Program-made: the position numbers and the translations under genes
From: Sphingobacterium sp. LZ7M1
Lineage (GTDB): Bacteria > Bacteroidota > Bacteroidia > Sphingobacteriales > Sphingobacteriaceae
Length of the DNA: 64,000 bases
Assembly (NCBI RefSeq): GCF_024296865.1
Contig: NZ_CP101134.1
Span: forward strand, 1,984,001 to 2,048,000
Direction of reading: 5' to 3'
Notes under the pieces: generated by a model
The model's database searches: none
Told to the model about the DNA's origin: nothing
Seen by the model: the letters and a program-made list of their open reading frames with translations, nothing else
Shown here: positions 52,832 through 62,187 of the stretch, one piece after another
How positions within the stretch are numbered: position 1 is the stretch's first letter
Layout: every line of letters starts with the position of its first letter

Positions 52832-54655
52832 ATGAAGACATACTTTAGACTGCTCTCGTTCGCGAAACCCATAGAAAAATATGCTATTCCTTATATCATA
52901 TGTACTTTGATAATGGTGGTGTTCAGCACCTTGAATTTAGCATTATTAGCACCGCTATTACATACTTTATTTAATTCCCAAGATGCCGTAATCGAACCTA
53001 TTGCCAAGCCTGAAGGCTTTGATGTGATGGGTTATTTCAATTACTTTGCCTATGACCTTAACTACCGTTTAGGTCCATACAATGCCTTGAAATATGTCTG
53101 TATCGTCATAGTAGCTTCTGTATTTATCAGTAATCTTTTCAGGTACCTTTCTCAAAGGATTATGGAGAACCTTAGGATACATACCTTGTTAAATCTGAGA
53201 AAATCGGTTTTTAACAATGTCATGAACCTTCACCTTGGTTATTTTTCCAATCAACGCAAAGGTGACATCATTTCCAAGATTGCTTCCGATGTACAGGTAG
53301 TTCAGTTCTCCGTTACGGGAACTTTACAGGTTGCTTTCAAGGAGCCCTTGCAATTGATTGCTTATTTGGTCATGCTGTTCCTGATTTCTGCAAAACTGAC
53401 GGTTTTTTCTTTATTGGTCATTCCGGTATCGGCCTTTTTTATTTCCAAGATCGTTAAAACCCTAAAGCATCAGGCCCAACAGGGGCAAAAGATCTATGCC
53501 AATATGATTACCTTATTGGAAGAAGCTTTGTCCGGTATAAAAATCATTAAATCATTCAATGCTGTTGAATTCATTAAAGGAAGGTTCAATTGGGAGAATG
53601 ATGAATATGCAAAGATTAACCGTAGGATGGTACGCCGTCAACAGATGGGATCTCCAGTATCCGAATTGTTGGGCGTGGCTATGGTCGCGGTAATCTTGCT
53701 TTACGGCGGACACCTTGTTTTAAGTGGTCAAGGTGATCTGGAAGCCTCTGAATTCATCGCTTATATTGCCATTTTCTCTCAAGTGATGCGCCCAGCAAAA
53801 GCACTGACCGATGCATTTAGCAATATTCATAACGGTATTGCTGCGGGTGAACGTGTATTGCAGCTTATCGATGAGAAAAATCAAGTAGCAGATAAACCGA
53901 ATGCCTTGGATATCGAACGTTTTGATAGCAAGATTGAATTCAATAATGTCTTCTTCGCTTATGAGGAAACACAAGTCTTGCAAGATATTAACCTAACCAT
54001 CAATAAGGGTGAAACTGTAGCGCTCGTGGGACCTTCGGGTGGAGGGAAATCAACTTTGGTAGATTTAATCCCTCGATTTATGGATGCTACGCAGGGGGCA
54101 ATATTGATAGACGGGATCGATGTCAGGGATCTAAAACAAGATTCCCTAAGAAGAATAATCGGTGTGGTTAATCAAGAGTCGATCTTGTTCAATGATACGA
54201 TATTCAATAATATAGCTTTTGCGAATGCAGAAGCAACGGAAGAGCAGGTAATCCAAGCAGCGAAGATTGCCAATGCTCATGATTTCATCATGGGTACCGA
54301 AGCAGGCTACCAAACCAATATCGGTGACCGTGGATCCAAGCTTTCCGGTGGACAGCGTCAGCGTATCTGTATTGCCAGAGCAGTTTTGAAAAATCCTCCA
54401 ATCATGTTATTGGATGAGGCAACTTCTGCGTTAGATACCGAGTCTGAACGTCTTGTGCAGGATTCCCTGTACAAACTTATGGAGAATAGGACCACCGTTG
54501 TTATTGCGCACCGTTTGAGTACCATTCAAAATGCAGATAAAATTATCGTCTTGGAAGCTGGTCGAATTGTTGAAGTCGGTTCGCATTTGAACTTGATCGC
54601 TCAAAATGGTCTTTACAAACGCCTGATTGATATGCAACAATTTGTAGAAGCTTAG
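52832..54655 (+). CDS. ABC exporter with fused permease and ATPase (MsbA-like)
   Basis: A 607-residue half transporter: six membrane spans in the first 320 residues (including YLVMLFLISAKLTVFSLLVIP), then an ATPase domain with Walker A GPSGGGKST, signature LSGGQRQR, Walker B IMLLDEATSALD and the H-loop in VIAHRLST. It works as a homodimer that exports or flips lipids or lipopolysaccharide precursors in the MsbA group; the sequence does not exclude peptide or drug export. It is followed by a separate mqnE transcription unit. Confidence 0.9.
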   Translation: MKTYFRLLSFAKPIEKYAIPYIICTLIMVVFSTLNLALLAPLLHTLFNSQDAVIEPIAKPEGFDVMGYFNYFAYDLNYRLGPYNALKYVCIVIVASVFISNLFRYLSQRIMENLRIHTLLNLRKSVFNNVMNLHLGYFSNQRKGDIISKIASDVQVVQFSVTGTLQVAFKEPLQLIAYLVMLFLISAKLTVFSLLVIPVSAFFISKIVKTLKHQAQQGQKIYANMITLLEEALSGIKIIKSFNAVEFIKGRFNWENDEYAKINRRMVRRQQMGSPVSELLGVAMVAVILLYGGHLVLSGQGDLEASEFIAYIAIFSQVMRPAKALTDAFSNIHNGIAAGERVLQLIDEKNQVADKPNALDIERFDSKIEFNNVFFAYEETQVLQDINLTINKGETVALVGPSGGGKSTLVDLIPRFMDATQGAILIDGIDVRDLKQDSLRRIIGVVNQESILFNDTIFNNIAFANAEATEEQVIQAAKIANAHDFIMGTEAGYQTNIGDRGSKLSGGQRQRICIARAVLKNPPIMLLDEATSALDTESERLVQDSLYKLMENRTTVVIAHRLSTIQNADKIIVLEAGRIVEVGSHLNLIAQNGLYKRLIDMQQFVEA

Positions 54656-54690
54656 ACCTCCAAAATTTAGCTTTTTCGGGTATGTTTTCC

Positions 54691-54698
54691 TACATTTG
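54691..54698 (+). promoter_or_regulatory. -7 element of the menaquinone genes
   Basis: TACATTTG fits TAnnTTTG, 18 bases before the mqnE ATG at 54717. Confidence 0.5.
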
Positions 54699-54716
54699 TA
54701 TAGTAAGGACTGCGAA

Positions 54717-55916
54717 ATGGAAGCAACAGAAAAATTATCGTTTTTATTGAACGACAAAAGTTTATCGAATGAATTAAAGCTAATTGCAGAGAAGGTACTT
54801 AATAGCGAGCGTATTACATTTGAAGAAGGTGTATACCTTTATGAAAACGCAGAATTAGGATATTTAGGCGTATTAGCAAATTATATCAGAGAGAAAAAGC
54901 ACGGAGATTATACCTATTTTAACCGTAATTTCCATATTGAACCAACTAACGTCTGCGTATATGACTGTAAATTTTGTTCCTATTCGAGATTGATCAAGAA
55001 CAGGACAGAAGGTTGGGAAATGGATGTTGATGGTATGATGGACATCGTGAAAAAATACGATGGCGAGCCTGTAACCGAAGTCCATATCACTGGGGGAGTT
55101 GTCCCTAAACAAAACCTTGAGTTTTATGCTGAGTTTTTTAGACGTTGCAAGGAGCATCGTCCTGACCTGCATATCAAAGGTCTGACACCTGTAGAATATT
55201 ACTACATTTTCAAGAAAGCAAAATTGAGCCATTATGAGGGTATGAAGTTCATGCAATCCTGTGGTTTGGATTCCATGCCGGGTGGTGGTGCTGAGATCTT
55301 TCATCCAGAAGTACGGGAGAAGATCGCGGACGATAAATGTAATGCAGAACAATGGCTGGATATCCATGAGCAGGCACATAAATTAGGAATGCATACTAAT
55401 GCAACCATGTTATATGGTCATATCGAAGAATACTGGCACCGTGTAGACCATATGGAACGCTTAAGGGAATTGCAGGACAAAACAGGGGGATTCCAAACTT
55501 TCATTCCATTGAAATTCAGAAACAAGGATAACCAAATGGACCATGTTCCTGAGGTATCCGTTATTGAAGATTTGAGGAATTATGCCATAGCGAGGATTTA
55601 TCTGGATAATTTTGCCCATATCAAAGCGTATTGGGCGATGATCTCTCGAAATACGGCTCAGATGGCCCTAAGTTTTGGAGTAGATGATATCGATGGCACA
55701 TTGGATGATACCACCAAGATCTATAGTATGGCAGGTGCAGAAGAACAGACCCCTGCGATGAGTACGAAAGAACTGGTTGAATTGATCAAGAATGTTGGTC
55801 GTCATCCGATTGAACGTGATACCCTTTATAATGTGGTCACAGATTATAAAGATTTTGTATTTGAAGAAACCAATCCAAAGAAACAATATTATTCTTTGCC
55901 TGTCGTAAATTCATAA
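54717..55916 (+). CDS. mqnE: aminofutalosine synthase
   Basis: A 399-residue radical SAM enzyme of the futalosine menaquinone pathway that joins 3-[(1-carboxyvinyl)oxy]benzoate and SAM to aminofutalosine. The cluster motif CVYDCKFC sits near residue 74 and the family segments are HITGGVVP, SMPGGGAEIFHPEVREKI, HTNATMLYGHIEEYWHRVDH and LQDKTGGFQTFIPL. The last two fit MqnE better than MqnC. A TTG at 54696 would extend the frame into the -7 box, so the ATG at 54717 is used. mqnA follows two genes later. Confidence 0.93.
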   Translation: MEATEKLSFLLNDKSLSNELKLIAEKVLNSERITFEEGVYLYENAELGYLGVLANYIREKKHGDYTYFNRNFHIEPTNVCVYDCKFCSYSRLIKNRTEGWEMDVDGMMDIVKKYDGEPVTEVHITGGVVPKQNLEFYAEFFRRCKEHRPDLHIKGLTPVEYYYIFKKAKLSHYEGMKFMQSCGLDSMPGGGAEIFHPEVREKIADDKCNAEQWLDIHEQAHKLGMHTNATMLYGHIEEYWHRVDHMERLRELQDKTGGFQTFIPLKFRNKDNQMDHVPEVSVIEDLRNYAIARIYLDNFAHIKAYWAMISRNTAQMALSFGVDDIDGTLDDTTKIYSMAGAEEQTPAMSTKELVELIKNVGRHPIERDTLYNVVTDYKDFVFEETNPKKQYYSLPVVNS

Positions 55917-55928
55917 GTCGGAGCTAAA

Positions 55929-56555
55929 TTGAAGAAAACATTTTATTTTATACGTCACGGTCAAACCGATTTAAATTTAAAAGGTATTGTGCAAGGTAGA
56001 GGAGTGGACAGTCCATTGAATGACAATGGATTTAAGCAGGCCCAAGCCTTCTACGATGCATATAAAAATATCCCTTTTGACAAGATTTATACCTCAACCT
56101 TATTGAGAACCCACCAAACGGTTTCTCCTTTCCTTAAAGACGGTGTTCCAATGGAACAATTGATGGGCTTGGATGAGATCAGTTGGGGAATCTATGAAGG
56201 GCAGGAGCAGACTGAAGATATCCTGTCGGGATTTGATAAAGTGGTTACCTCTTGGAAAAACAATGATCTGGATCTTGCTATTGAAAACGGGGAATCTCCA
56301 AATGCCCTTGTCTTTAGACAGAAAGAAGCCGTTGATTACATGTTGGAGCAAGAAGACGAAGAAACGATTTTGGTCTGTATGCACGGTCGTGCCATGCGGA
56401 TAATGCTCTGTCACCTGACTGAGGTACCTGTATGTAAAATGGATGACTTTCCGCACACTAATACCGCTCTATATAAATTAGAGTATGAAAACAACAGTTT
56501 TTCTATTGTTGATTATTACAACACAAAACATTTAGAAGGTTTGTTAAATGAATAA
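55929..56555 (+). CDS. histidine phosphatase family protein
   Basis: A 208-residue phosphoglycerate-mutase-like phosphatase. The catalytic RHGQTDLN is at residues 9-16, the second His region is CMHGRAMRIML, and Arg/Glu residues of the site are in TSTLLRTHQT and ISWGIYEGQ. It begins with a TTG codon, the only sensible start. It lies 12 bases after mqnE and overlaps mqnA by 8 bases, so it is in the menaquinone operon, although the pathway has no known need for a phosphatase. Its substrate is unknown. Confidence 0.88.
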   Translation: MKKTFYFIRHGQTDLNLKGIVQGRGVDSPLNDNGFKQAQAFYDAYKNIPFDKIYTSTLLRTHQTVSPFLKDGVPMEQLMGLDEISWGIYEGQEQTEDILSGFDKVVTSWKNNDLDLAIENGESPNALVFRQKEAVDYMLEQEDEETILVCMHGRAMRIMLCHLTEVPVCKMDDFPHTNTALYKLEYENNSFSIVDYYNTKHLEGLLNE

Positions 56556-57267
56556 GATTAGAATATCTGCAGTTTCTTATACCAATACATTGCCCTTTTT
56601 GCAAGGAATAAGAAATTCAGATGTAATGAACGATATTGAGCTTTCTGTAGATTATCCGTCAGAATGTGCTCGTAAGGTTATTGCCGACGAATCTGATATG
56701 GGTATTATTCCCACTGCCGCCTTAACCGACCTAAAGGAATACCATTATATCGGTGATTACTGTATTGGTTCAACCGATTATGTTGATTCAGTTTTTATCT
56801 TCTCCACGAAACCTATTGAGGAAATCAATACCCTGCTATTGGATAAGCAATCAAGGACCTCAAATGGTCTCGCTAGGATCCTCTTGAAGCATTACTGGAA
56901 GAGAGATGTGGAAATTGTCACGGAAGGAGCGGCTGATGCCTATGTATTGATCGGTGACAGAACCTTTGGTAAAAAAGAGCAGGTTCCATATGCCTATGAT
57001 ATGGGGCATTATTGGAAAGAGTTGACAGGCTTGCCATTCGCATACGCCGTCTGGGTGTCGAATAAGAAATTACCTGATAGTTTTGAGGAAAAATTCAACG
57101 CTGCATTAGCTGATGGAGTTTCAAGACCCGATGATGTCATTCCTGGTTTGCCAATTTTCCCCAATTTTGATTATCATAAATATCTAAATGAAAATTTGAA
57201 TTACCATTTGGATGATGACAAGAAAAAAGCCATTGAACAGTATTTGAAATGGTATAAAGAACTATAA
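56548..57267 (+). CDS. mqnA: chorismate dehydratase MqnA
   Basis: A 239-residue enzyme of the periplasmic-binding-protein fold that converts chorismate to 3-[(1-carboxyvinyl)oxy]benzoate, the first step of the futalosine pathway. Typical are ISAVSYTNTLPFLQGI at the start, DMGIIPTAAL, the VIGDRTF-like LIGDRTF and DMGHYWKELTGLPFAYAVWV. It overlaps the phosphatase gene by 8 bases and ends at a terminator. With mqnE it covers the first two steps; mqnB, mqnC and mqnD are elsewhere. Confidence 0.93.
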   Translation: MNKIRISAVSYTNTLPFLQGIRNSDVMNDIELSVDYPSECARKVIADESDMGIIPTAALTDLKEYHYIGDYCIGSTDYVDSVFIFSTKPIEEINTLLLDKQSRTSNGLARILLKHYWKRDVEIVTEGAADAYVLIGDRTFGKKEQVPYAYDMGHYWKELTGLPFAYAVWVSNKKLPDSFEEKFNAALADGVSRPDDVIPGLPIFPNFDYHKYLNENLNYHLDDDKKKAIEQYLKWYKEL

Positions 57268-57300
57268 AAAATGCCCCGAAAATTTTTCGGGGCATTTTTA
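57265..57300. terminator. bidirectional terminator
   Basis: AAAATGCCCCGAAA (57267-57280) pairs with TTTCGGGGCATTTT further on, with A and T runs on both sides. It lies between the convergent mqnA and DUF423 genes. Confidence 0.9.
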
Positions 57301-57314
57301 ATTTTTTCAGTTTC

Positions 57315-57692
57315 TTAATTCATAAATGAAATTAGGAGCATTAGCCAACCAACGATCATCAACAGACCGCCCAAAGGGGTGATAGGTCCAATAAATTTCA
57401 TATTGAATTTCAAAAGGTCCTTAAAGCTCAAGATATAGATGCTTCCTGAAAACAGGATACATCCCCAAAACAGACCATAATATGCCCAGTTTTCAATAGA
57501 ACTGGAGAAATCAAGATGAAAACCAATGATCAGCAAAGTAATGGCAGCATACATTTGGTAGCGGACTCCAACTTCAAAGGAACTTAATCTTTCTTCAGAT
57601 AACACCTTCTTTAGGGCATGAGCACCAAATGCTCCAAGCACAATGGAAAGAATTCCTAGGACAGCTCCGGATATTAATACAGTTTGGTTCAC
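57315..57692 (-). CDS. DUF423 family membrane protein
   Basis: A 125-residue protein with four membrane spans. It opens with the typical segment GAVLGILSIVLGAFGAHALKKVLSEE and later has FWGCILFSGSIYILS and GPITPLGGLLMIVGW, all hallmarks of the DUF423/YgdD family. Function unknown in all bacteria. It is 21 bases downstream of the rhodanese-thioredoxin gene on the same strand. Confidence 0.9.
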   Translation of the reverse strand: MNQTVLISGAVLGILSIVLGAFGAHALKKVLSEERLSSFEVGVRYQMYAAITLLIIGFHLDFSSSIENWAYYGLFWGCILFSGSIYILSFKDLLKFNMKFIGPITPLGGLLMIVGWLMLLISFMN

Positions 57693-57713
57693 CTTTTTCT
57701 AATTTTTGATTCT

Positions 57714-58412
57714 TTATTTCGCTTTTTTGATCTGTGCTAGTATTTCGTCTTCGGTTGCAACGCCTGATTTATTCCAAGCTTCTTCACCTTTTTTGAAAAG
57801 TAATAGTTGAGGGATGCCACGGACATTTAAAACTTTCATCAGTTCCTTGTTCTGGTCTGCATCTATCCTCACCACCTTAACTTTTCCGGCCTGTTCCTTT
57901 TCAATCTTTTCAATGGTAGGTTTCAACTCCTGGCAAGGAGCGCACCATACAGCAGAAAAATTAACCAAAACCAGATCAGATGAATTGATGATCTTATCAA
58001 AATCTTCAGTGCTTAAGCCTTTGCTTTCCTTAGCGTTGTCAGGTTTAATCTCAGGTTTTTCTGCACTTCTCCAATCCATCATGCCACCTGAATAGTCATA
58101 TACCTTAAAACCATTTTCAGTCAGTAATGCCGCAGCTTGTTTGCTTCTTCCACCACCTAGGCAATACACATAAACAGGTTCATTTTTGTCTAACGTTTTG
58201 ATGGACTCCTTGAAGTTTTCTTTTTCGTTCCAATCCACATTTACTGAATTTGGAATATGTCCGCCGGCATATTCAGCAGCAGTGCGCACATCCAATAATT
58301 GGGTTTGAGGTTTTGCTATGACCTCTTCCATTTTTTTTGCATCAATTTTTTCTTGCGCATTTACCTGTAAACAGGCAAGCCCAATCAATGCGGTGAATAA
58401 TAATTTTTTCAT
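57714..58412 (-). CDS. secreted rhodanese-thioredoxin fusion
   Basis: A 232-residue periplasmic protein with signal peptide (ending LACLQVNAQ). Residues 27-115 form a rhodanese domain (LLDVRTAAEYAGGHIPNSVNV, active-site loop CLGGGRSK). Residues 130-232 form a thioredoxin domain with WCAPC and the cis-proline in RGIPQLLLF. The two together suggest sulfur transfer or handling of persulfide/disulfide in the periplasm; the exact reaction is not known. It is followed by the DUF423 gene and preceded by the PhnA-like gene, 29 bases upstream, in one likely operon. Confidence 0.88.
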   Translation of the reverse strand: MKKLLFTALIGLACLQVNAQEKIDAKKMEEVIAKPQTQLLDVRTAAEYAGGHIPNSVNVDWNEKENFKESIKTLDKNEPVYVYCLGGGRSKQAAALLTENGFKVYDYSGGMMDWRSAEKPEIKPDNAKESKGLSTEDFDKIINSSDLVLVNFSAVWCAPCQELKPTIEKIEKEQAGKVKVVRIDADQNKELMKVLNVRGIPQLLLFKKGEEAWNKSGVATEDEILAQIKKAK

Positions 58413-58441
58413 GTTCTATGTTTTTCTTTCTGCCTAAAAGC

Positions 58442-59017
58442 TTAGCCTTTACGCAGGTACTTTGTTAATATAACGATTGTTTGCCCTTCAATCTTACCTT
58501 CAATCTGTTCGGTATTGTCAGGAACAAGTCTAATATTCTTAACTACGGTACCCAATTTCGCTGAAATGCTTGAACCTTTTACGTCCAATGTCTTGATAAG
58601 CACCACGGTATCACCTTCAAACAAACGGGTGCCATTTGAATCCTGATGAAATTCTACGGTTGCTTCAGCTTCATGGTCTCCAGTTTTCTTAGCCCATTCT
58701 AGGGTTTCATCATCTAAATAAAGGATATCTAAATTATTGGCTGCCCAGGCTTCATTTCTCAATCTGCTCAACATTCTCCAAGCCACAACTTGAACTGGCA
58801 AATGCTCTGACCACATGGTATCTCCAAGGACTTTCCAGTGTTCCGGATCAATCTGTTCGGTTTTTTCTATCTGTGCTCTGCAAACAGAACATATCAAAAT
58901 GCTGTTATCTAAAGAAGGGTTGGAAGCAGGAGGGACTTCGTAAATGTCCAGGTTTTCGGATGAGCGACATAATTCGCATTGACTCTCACTTCTATTTTTC
59001 AGATCGTCTAATAACAT
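58442..59017 (-). CDS. PhnA-like zinc-ribbon protein
   Basis: About 191 residues: an N-terminal zinc-ribbon region with CELC and CSVC pairs, and a C-terminal PhnA domain (FEGDTVVLIKTLDVKGSSISAKLGTVVKNIRL, IVILTKYLRKG). Despite the name, PhnA-like proteins do not belong to phosphonate breakdown in most species, and the role is unclear. The frame stays open to 59137, but the ATG at 59017 (MLLDDLKNRSESQCELC) is the family's normal start. It is the first gene of a three-gene minus-strand run. Confidence 0.85.
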   Translation of the reverse strand: MLLDDLKNRSESQCELCRSSENLDIYEVPPASNPSLDNSILICSVCRAQIEKTEQIDPEHWKVLGDTMWSEHLPVQVVAWRMLSRLRNEAWAANNLDILYLDDETLEWAKKTGDHEAEATVEFHQDSNGTRLFEGDTVVLIKTLDVKGSSISAKLGTVVKNIRLVPDNTEQIEGKIEGQTIVILTKYLRKG

Positions 59018-59167
59018 ATGTTTGGTAATATATAATGATTTCAAAGATAAGCATTTTAAATGAGGGGAATGAATTGTACCTTTAACCAATATTATCACCT
59101 GATAATACCTATGGCAAAGAATTTGTAGTGTAACCAAAACAAACTAAAATTAAATAAAGAAATATTT

Positions 59168-60037
59168 ATGAAATGGCAAGGCGGCCGCCGCGGCGGAAAT
59201 ATCGAAGATCGTAGAGGGATGTCCGGTGGACAGAAAATGACTCTTGGGGGAATAGGAGGTGTTATCGTTTTGATTATCGGCTTCTTAATGGGCGGTGATC
59301 CTAATGATTTGTTGAACCAGATGCAAGGATCAGGGCAACAAGGGACAGTCAATGAACAAGGTGAATATCAATCTACGCCTGAAGAAGATAAATTAATGGA
59401 TTTTGCTGATGTAGTTTTGGCCAGTACTGATGATGTATGGGGCAAGATTTTTCAGGAAAATGGAAAATCATATCCCAAACCAACCATGGTGGTGTACACC
59501 GAAGGTACCGAAACTGGTGGTTGTGGTGTTGGTCGATCAGCTTATGGACCTTTTTACTGTCCTGGTGACCAAAAAGTATATCTTGACCTCAGCTTTAACC
59601 GTGAATTATCTCAAAAATATGGTGCAAAAGGTGAATTTGCTTTAGCTTATGTTATTGCGCATGAGGTAGGTCATCATATCCAAAATATTTTTGGAGTTCT
59701 ATCGCAAACCAATGCCATGCGAGCAAAATTGAGCGAACGTGAAAACAATAAAATCTCGGTGATGACCGAACTGCAAGCTGATTTCTATGCTGGGGTATGG
59801 GCACATCACTTAAATAAATCTACCGATGTAGAGATCACTTATGATGATATCGTTGAAGGAATGCGTGCAGCAGCAGCTGTAGGTGATGACCATATCCAAG
59901 AACAAGCGTATGGACAATCTAATCCAGAATCATTTACACACGGTTCATCAGAACAACGTATGTACTGGTTCAAAAAAGGATATGATACCGGCGATATCAA
60001 TGCTGGTAACACCTTTGAAGATCCAAGCTTGCAATAA
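59168..60037 (+). CDS. YpfJ-family neutral zinc metallopeptidase
   Basis: A 289-residue membrane-anchored protein. An Arg/Gly-rich start (MKWQGGRRGGNIEDRRGMSGG) is followed by one membrane span (GGVIVLIIGFLMGG) and a soluble domain with the zinc motif HEVGHHIQN near residue 162 and EQVQADFYAG-like ELQADFYAGVWAHH. CGVGRSAYGPFYCPGDQKVYLDLSF is a family signature. Its substrate is unknown. The stop codon is one base from the stop of the convergent LuxE-like gene. Confidence 0.92.
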   Translation: MKWQGGRRGGNIEDRRGMSGGQKMTLGGIGGVIVLIIGFLMGGDPNDLLNQMQGSGQQGTVNEQGEYQSTPEEDKLMDFADVVLASTDDVWGKIFQENGKSYPKPTMVVYTEGTETGGCGVGRSAYGPFYCPGDQKVYLDLSFNRELSQKYGAKGEFALAYVIAHEVGHHIQNIFGVLSQTNAMRAKLSERENNKISVMTELQADFYAGVWAHHLNKSTDVEITYDDIVEGMRAAAAVGDDHIQEQAYGQSNPESFTHGSSEQRMYWFKKGYDTGDINAGNTFEDPSLQ

Positions 60038-60038
60038 G

Positions 60039-61019
60039 CTACTGAACTAAAAGATTGCAACCTCGGATATCCGAGTTGTCAAACCTACCCAAGATTTCAA
60101 AGGATCCATCTGTATGGAACTTTCCAAGGTCTTGTGTAGCTATAAAGGAACAGGAATAATAATTGGCTAAATCAATGACATTTATTGCTCCTGTTTTTTT
60201 ATTGTCCAATAAAGACAGGGGATCATTGGTGTCACGTATCAAGATTTTCATCCAGTTTGGGGTATGGAATAAACCTTCACCATCAGAATAGCCTTGAGAA
60301 AGCAATTCGGTCATGCCATATTCAGAATGTATGCTCTTCACATTAAACCCCTCACATAATATCTGATGCAATTCCTCACGGATCATTTCCTTTCTCTTGC
60401 CCTTCATCCCACCTGTTTCCATCACAATCAAGTCAGGGAAATCAATTCGGTATTGCTCAATGAAATCCAATAGGGCATATGTCACTCCGAATAGGACAGT
60501 CTTGGTCCCCGACTCCTTGAGTTTGTTCAATGTTCGTTGCAGATCCTCATGGTTGTATAGGAAATAACCACTTTCGGGTTGATTAGATCGGTTAATGAGG
60601 TCGTCTACCATATAGATCAGGGATGATCCTGAACGCTCTAAATAGGAGGGCAATAAGGCTACTATGGCGATGCCTTCGATCTTACCATAAAATTGCTCGA
60701 AAGCTCTCCTGAAACTTTTCACATACAAATCACCCTTTGCGACAAGATGTTTGCTGGTAATCATACCTGTTGTACCTGAAGAAGAGAAGGTCACTTCCGG
60801 TTCCAAACCTTCTATGATTACTTCCTGCGATTTAAAGAATTGGATAGGGAGAAAAGGGATTTCACGGTAATGCTGTATTGCTTCTGGATTCACTTTTAAA
60901 ATATCCAGAAATTGCTGATAGACTAGATTGTTCTTGGCTTGGAATCTAAAGATTTCAACAGCACAATTGTTAAAGTCTATTTCATTTTGAATAGTGAATA
61001 TTTTGTCCGAAATTTCCAT
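60039..61019 (-). CDS. LuxE-like acyl-protein synthetase family protein
   Basis: About 326 residues, related to the LuxE/acyl-protein synthetase branch of adenylate-forming enzymes: FLPIQFFKSQEVI, the AMP-loop segment TFSSSGTTGMITSKH, SIHSEYGMTELLSQGYS and the C-terminal LGRFDNSDIRGCNL. Such proteins activate or transfer fatty acyl groups; Bacteroidota members have no light function. The frame extends to 61112, but the start at 61019 (MEISDKIF) fits the family and avoids a basic, Cys-rich lead. A palindromic repeat (61103-61184) separates it from fabG upstream. Confidence 0.85.
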   Translation of the reverse strand: MEISDKIFTIQNEIDFNNCAVEIFRFQAKNNLVYQQFLDILKVNPEAIQHYREIPFLPIQFFKSQEVIIEGLEPEVTFSSSGTTGMITSKHLVAKGDLYVKSFRRAFEQFYGKIEGIAIVALLPSYLERSGSSLIYMVDDLINRSNQPESGYFLYNHEDLQRTLNKLKESGTKTVLFGVTYALLDFIEQYRIDFPDLIVMETGGMKGKRKEMIREELHQILCEGFNVKSIHSEYGMTELLSQGYSDGEGLFHTPNWMKILIRDTNDPLSLLDNKKTGAINVIDLANYYSCSFIATQDLGKFHTDGSFEILGRFDNSDIRGCNLLVQ

Positions 61020-61102
61020 TGCTGCAAATATACGACAACAAATATTAAATGTTTTTTTAATACCGTCGAATTTCAAAAATCCCAAAAAACAGATAAAAAA
61101 AG

Positions 61103-61184
61103 TTCGGGTCAAGCTTTGACCTTATTCGAGACATATTCCGAAATTTCCGAATATGTCTCGAATGAGACCAGAACTTGACCCGAA
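61103..61184. repeat. palindromic intergenic repeat, copy 2 (short loop)
   Basis: TTCGGGTCAAG (61103-61113) pairs with CTTGACCCGAA (61174-61184); inside, ATTCGAGACATATTC and GAATATGTCTCGAAT form a further 15-bp stem. The 61118-61165 part matches copy 1 at 15428-15530. It lies between fabG (upstream) and the LuxE-like gene on the minus strand and has no terminator T run. Confidence 0.75.
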
Positions 61185-61209
61185 GAATTATACTCAAATT
61201 CTTTCGATC

Positions 61210-61953
61210 TTATAACATTCCTCCACAAACAGGGATCACCTGTCCAGTGATATAGGAAGAGAGGTCTGAAGCTAGGAACAAACAGGCATTGGCAACATCT
61301 TCAGGTTCACCAGCACGTTTTAATGGGATATTAGCTTCCCAACCTTCAACAACCTTAGGGTCCAATACATCAGTCATTTCAGTGCGGATAAATCCAGGAG
61401 CCACTACGTTGGTACGGATGTTTCTTGATCCCAGCTCTTTAGCAAGGGATTTAGAAAAACCGATGATACCTGCTTTAGAAGCTGCATAGTTAGCTTGTCC
61501 AGCATTTCCTTGTACACCTACTACAGAACTCATGTTGATGATGCTACCTTTGCGGTTTTTCATCATCACCTTGGAAGCAGCTTTAGAAACGTTGAAGATT
61601 GATTTCAGGTTGATGTTGATTACATCGTCCCAGTTTTCCTCTGTCATACGCATCAATAGACCATCTTTAGTGATTCCGGCATTGTTAACGACGATATCAA
61701 GGGTTCCAAAATCAGCAACGATATCATTGATTAATTTATCAGCTTCATCAAATTTAGAAGCGTCAGAACGGTATCCTTTTACTTTTGTTCCGAATTGTTC
61801 AAGTTCTTTTTCTAGGGCTTGGCCTTTTTCTACCGAAGAAAGGTAGGTGAAAGCAACGTTCGCTCCATTTTGGGCAAATACTTCAGCAATTTTTCTACCG
61901 ATCCCTTTGGATGCCCCAGTAATCAAGGCTGTTTTTCCGGCTAACAATTTCAT
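61210..61953 (-). CDS. fabG: 3-oxoacyl-ACP reductase FabG
   Basis: A 247-residue short-chain dehydrogenase that reduces 3-oxoacyl-ACP with NADPH in fatty acid elongation. The cofactor motif GASKGIGR is near residue 14, NNAG near 90, the catalytic Ser in INMSSVVG, and Tyr-x3-Lys in NYAASKAG. The C-terminal end VCGGML is typical of FabG. It lies upstream of the LuxE-like gene in the same direction, 190 bases away with a palindromic repeat between them, which may limit read-through. Confidence 0.94.
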   Translation of the reverse strand: MKLLAGKTALITGASKGIGRKIAEVFAQNGANVAFTYLSSVEKGQALEKELEQFGTKVKGYRSDASKFDEADKLINDIVADFGTLDIVVNNAGITKDGLLMRMTEENWDDVININLKSIFNVSKAASKVMMKNRKGSIINMSSVVGVQGNAGQANYAASKAGIIGFSKSLAKELGSRNIRTNVVAPGFIRTEMTDVLDPKVVEGWEANIPLKRAGEPEDVANACLFLASDLSSYITGQVIPVCGGML

Positions 61954-62187
61954 ATAAATAAATATTTATGTTCAATAATATAAAGTCCACAAAAGTGGAA
62001 AATAAACTGCATAATACAAAAAATGAATAGCAATAGGAAGGATTCAATGACATAATTAAAGAAAGATGGACAAACCTTCTTTTCATTAACCTTTCCAGTG
62101 TCACCTTGAGGAACGAAAGGACTCGGAACCATCCAATCTTCATTTGAAATGGTTTTCTCATCTTTGGAATGCAGTTTGACCGCATTC

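Noticed and set aside
54873..55379. Minus-strand frame of 168 codons inside mqnE
   Set aside because: Antisense to the radical SAM core; no start context and no recognisable domain.
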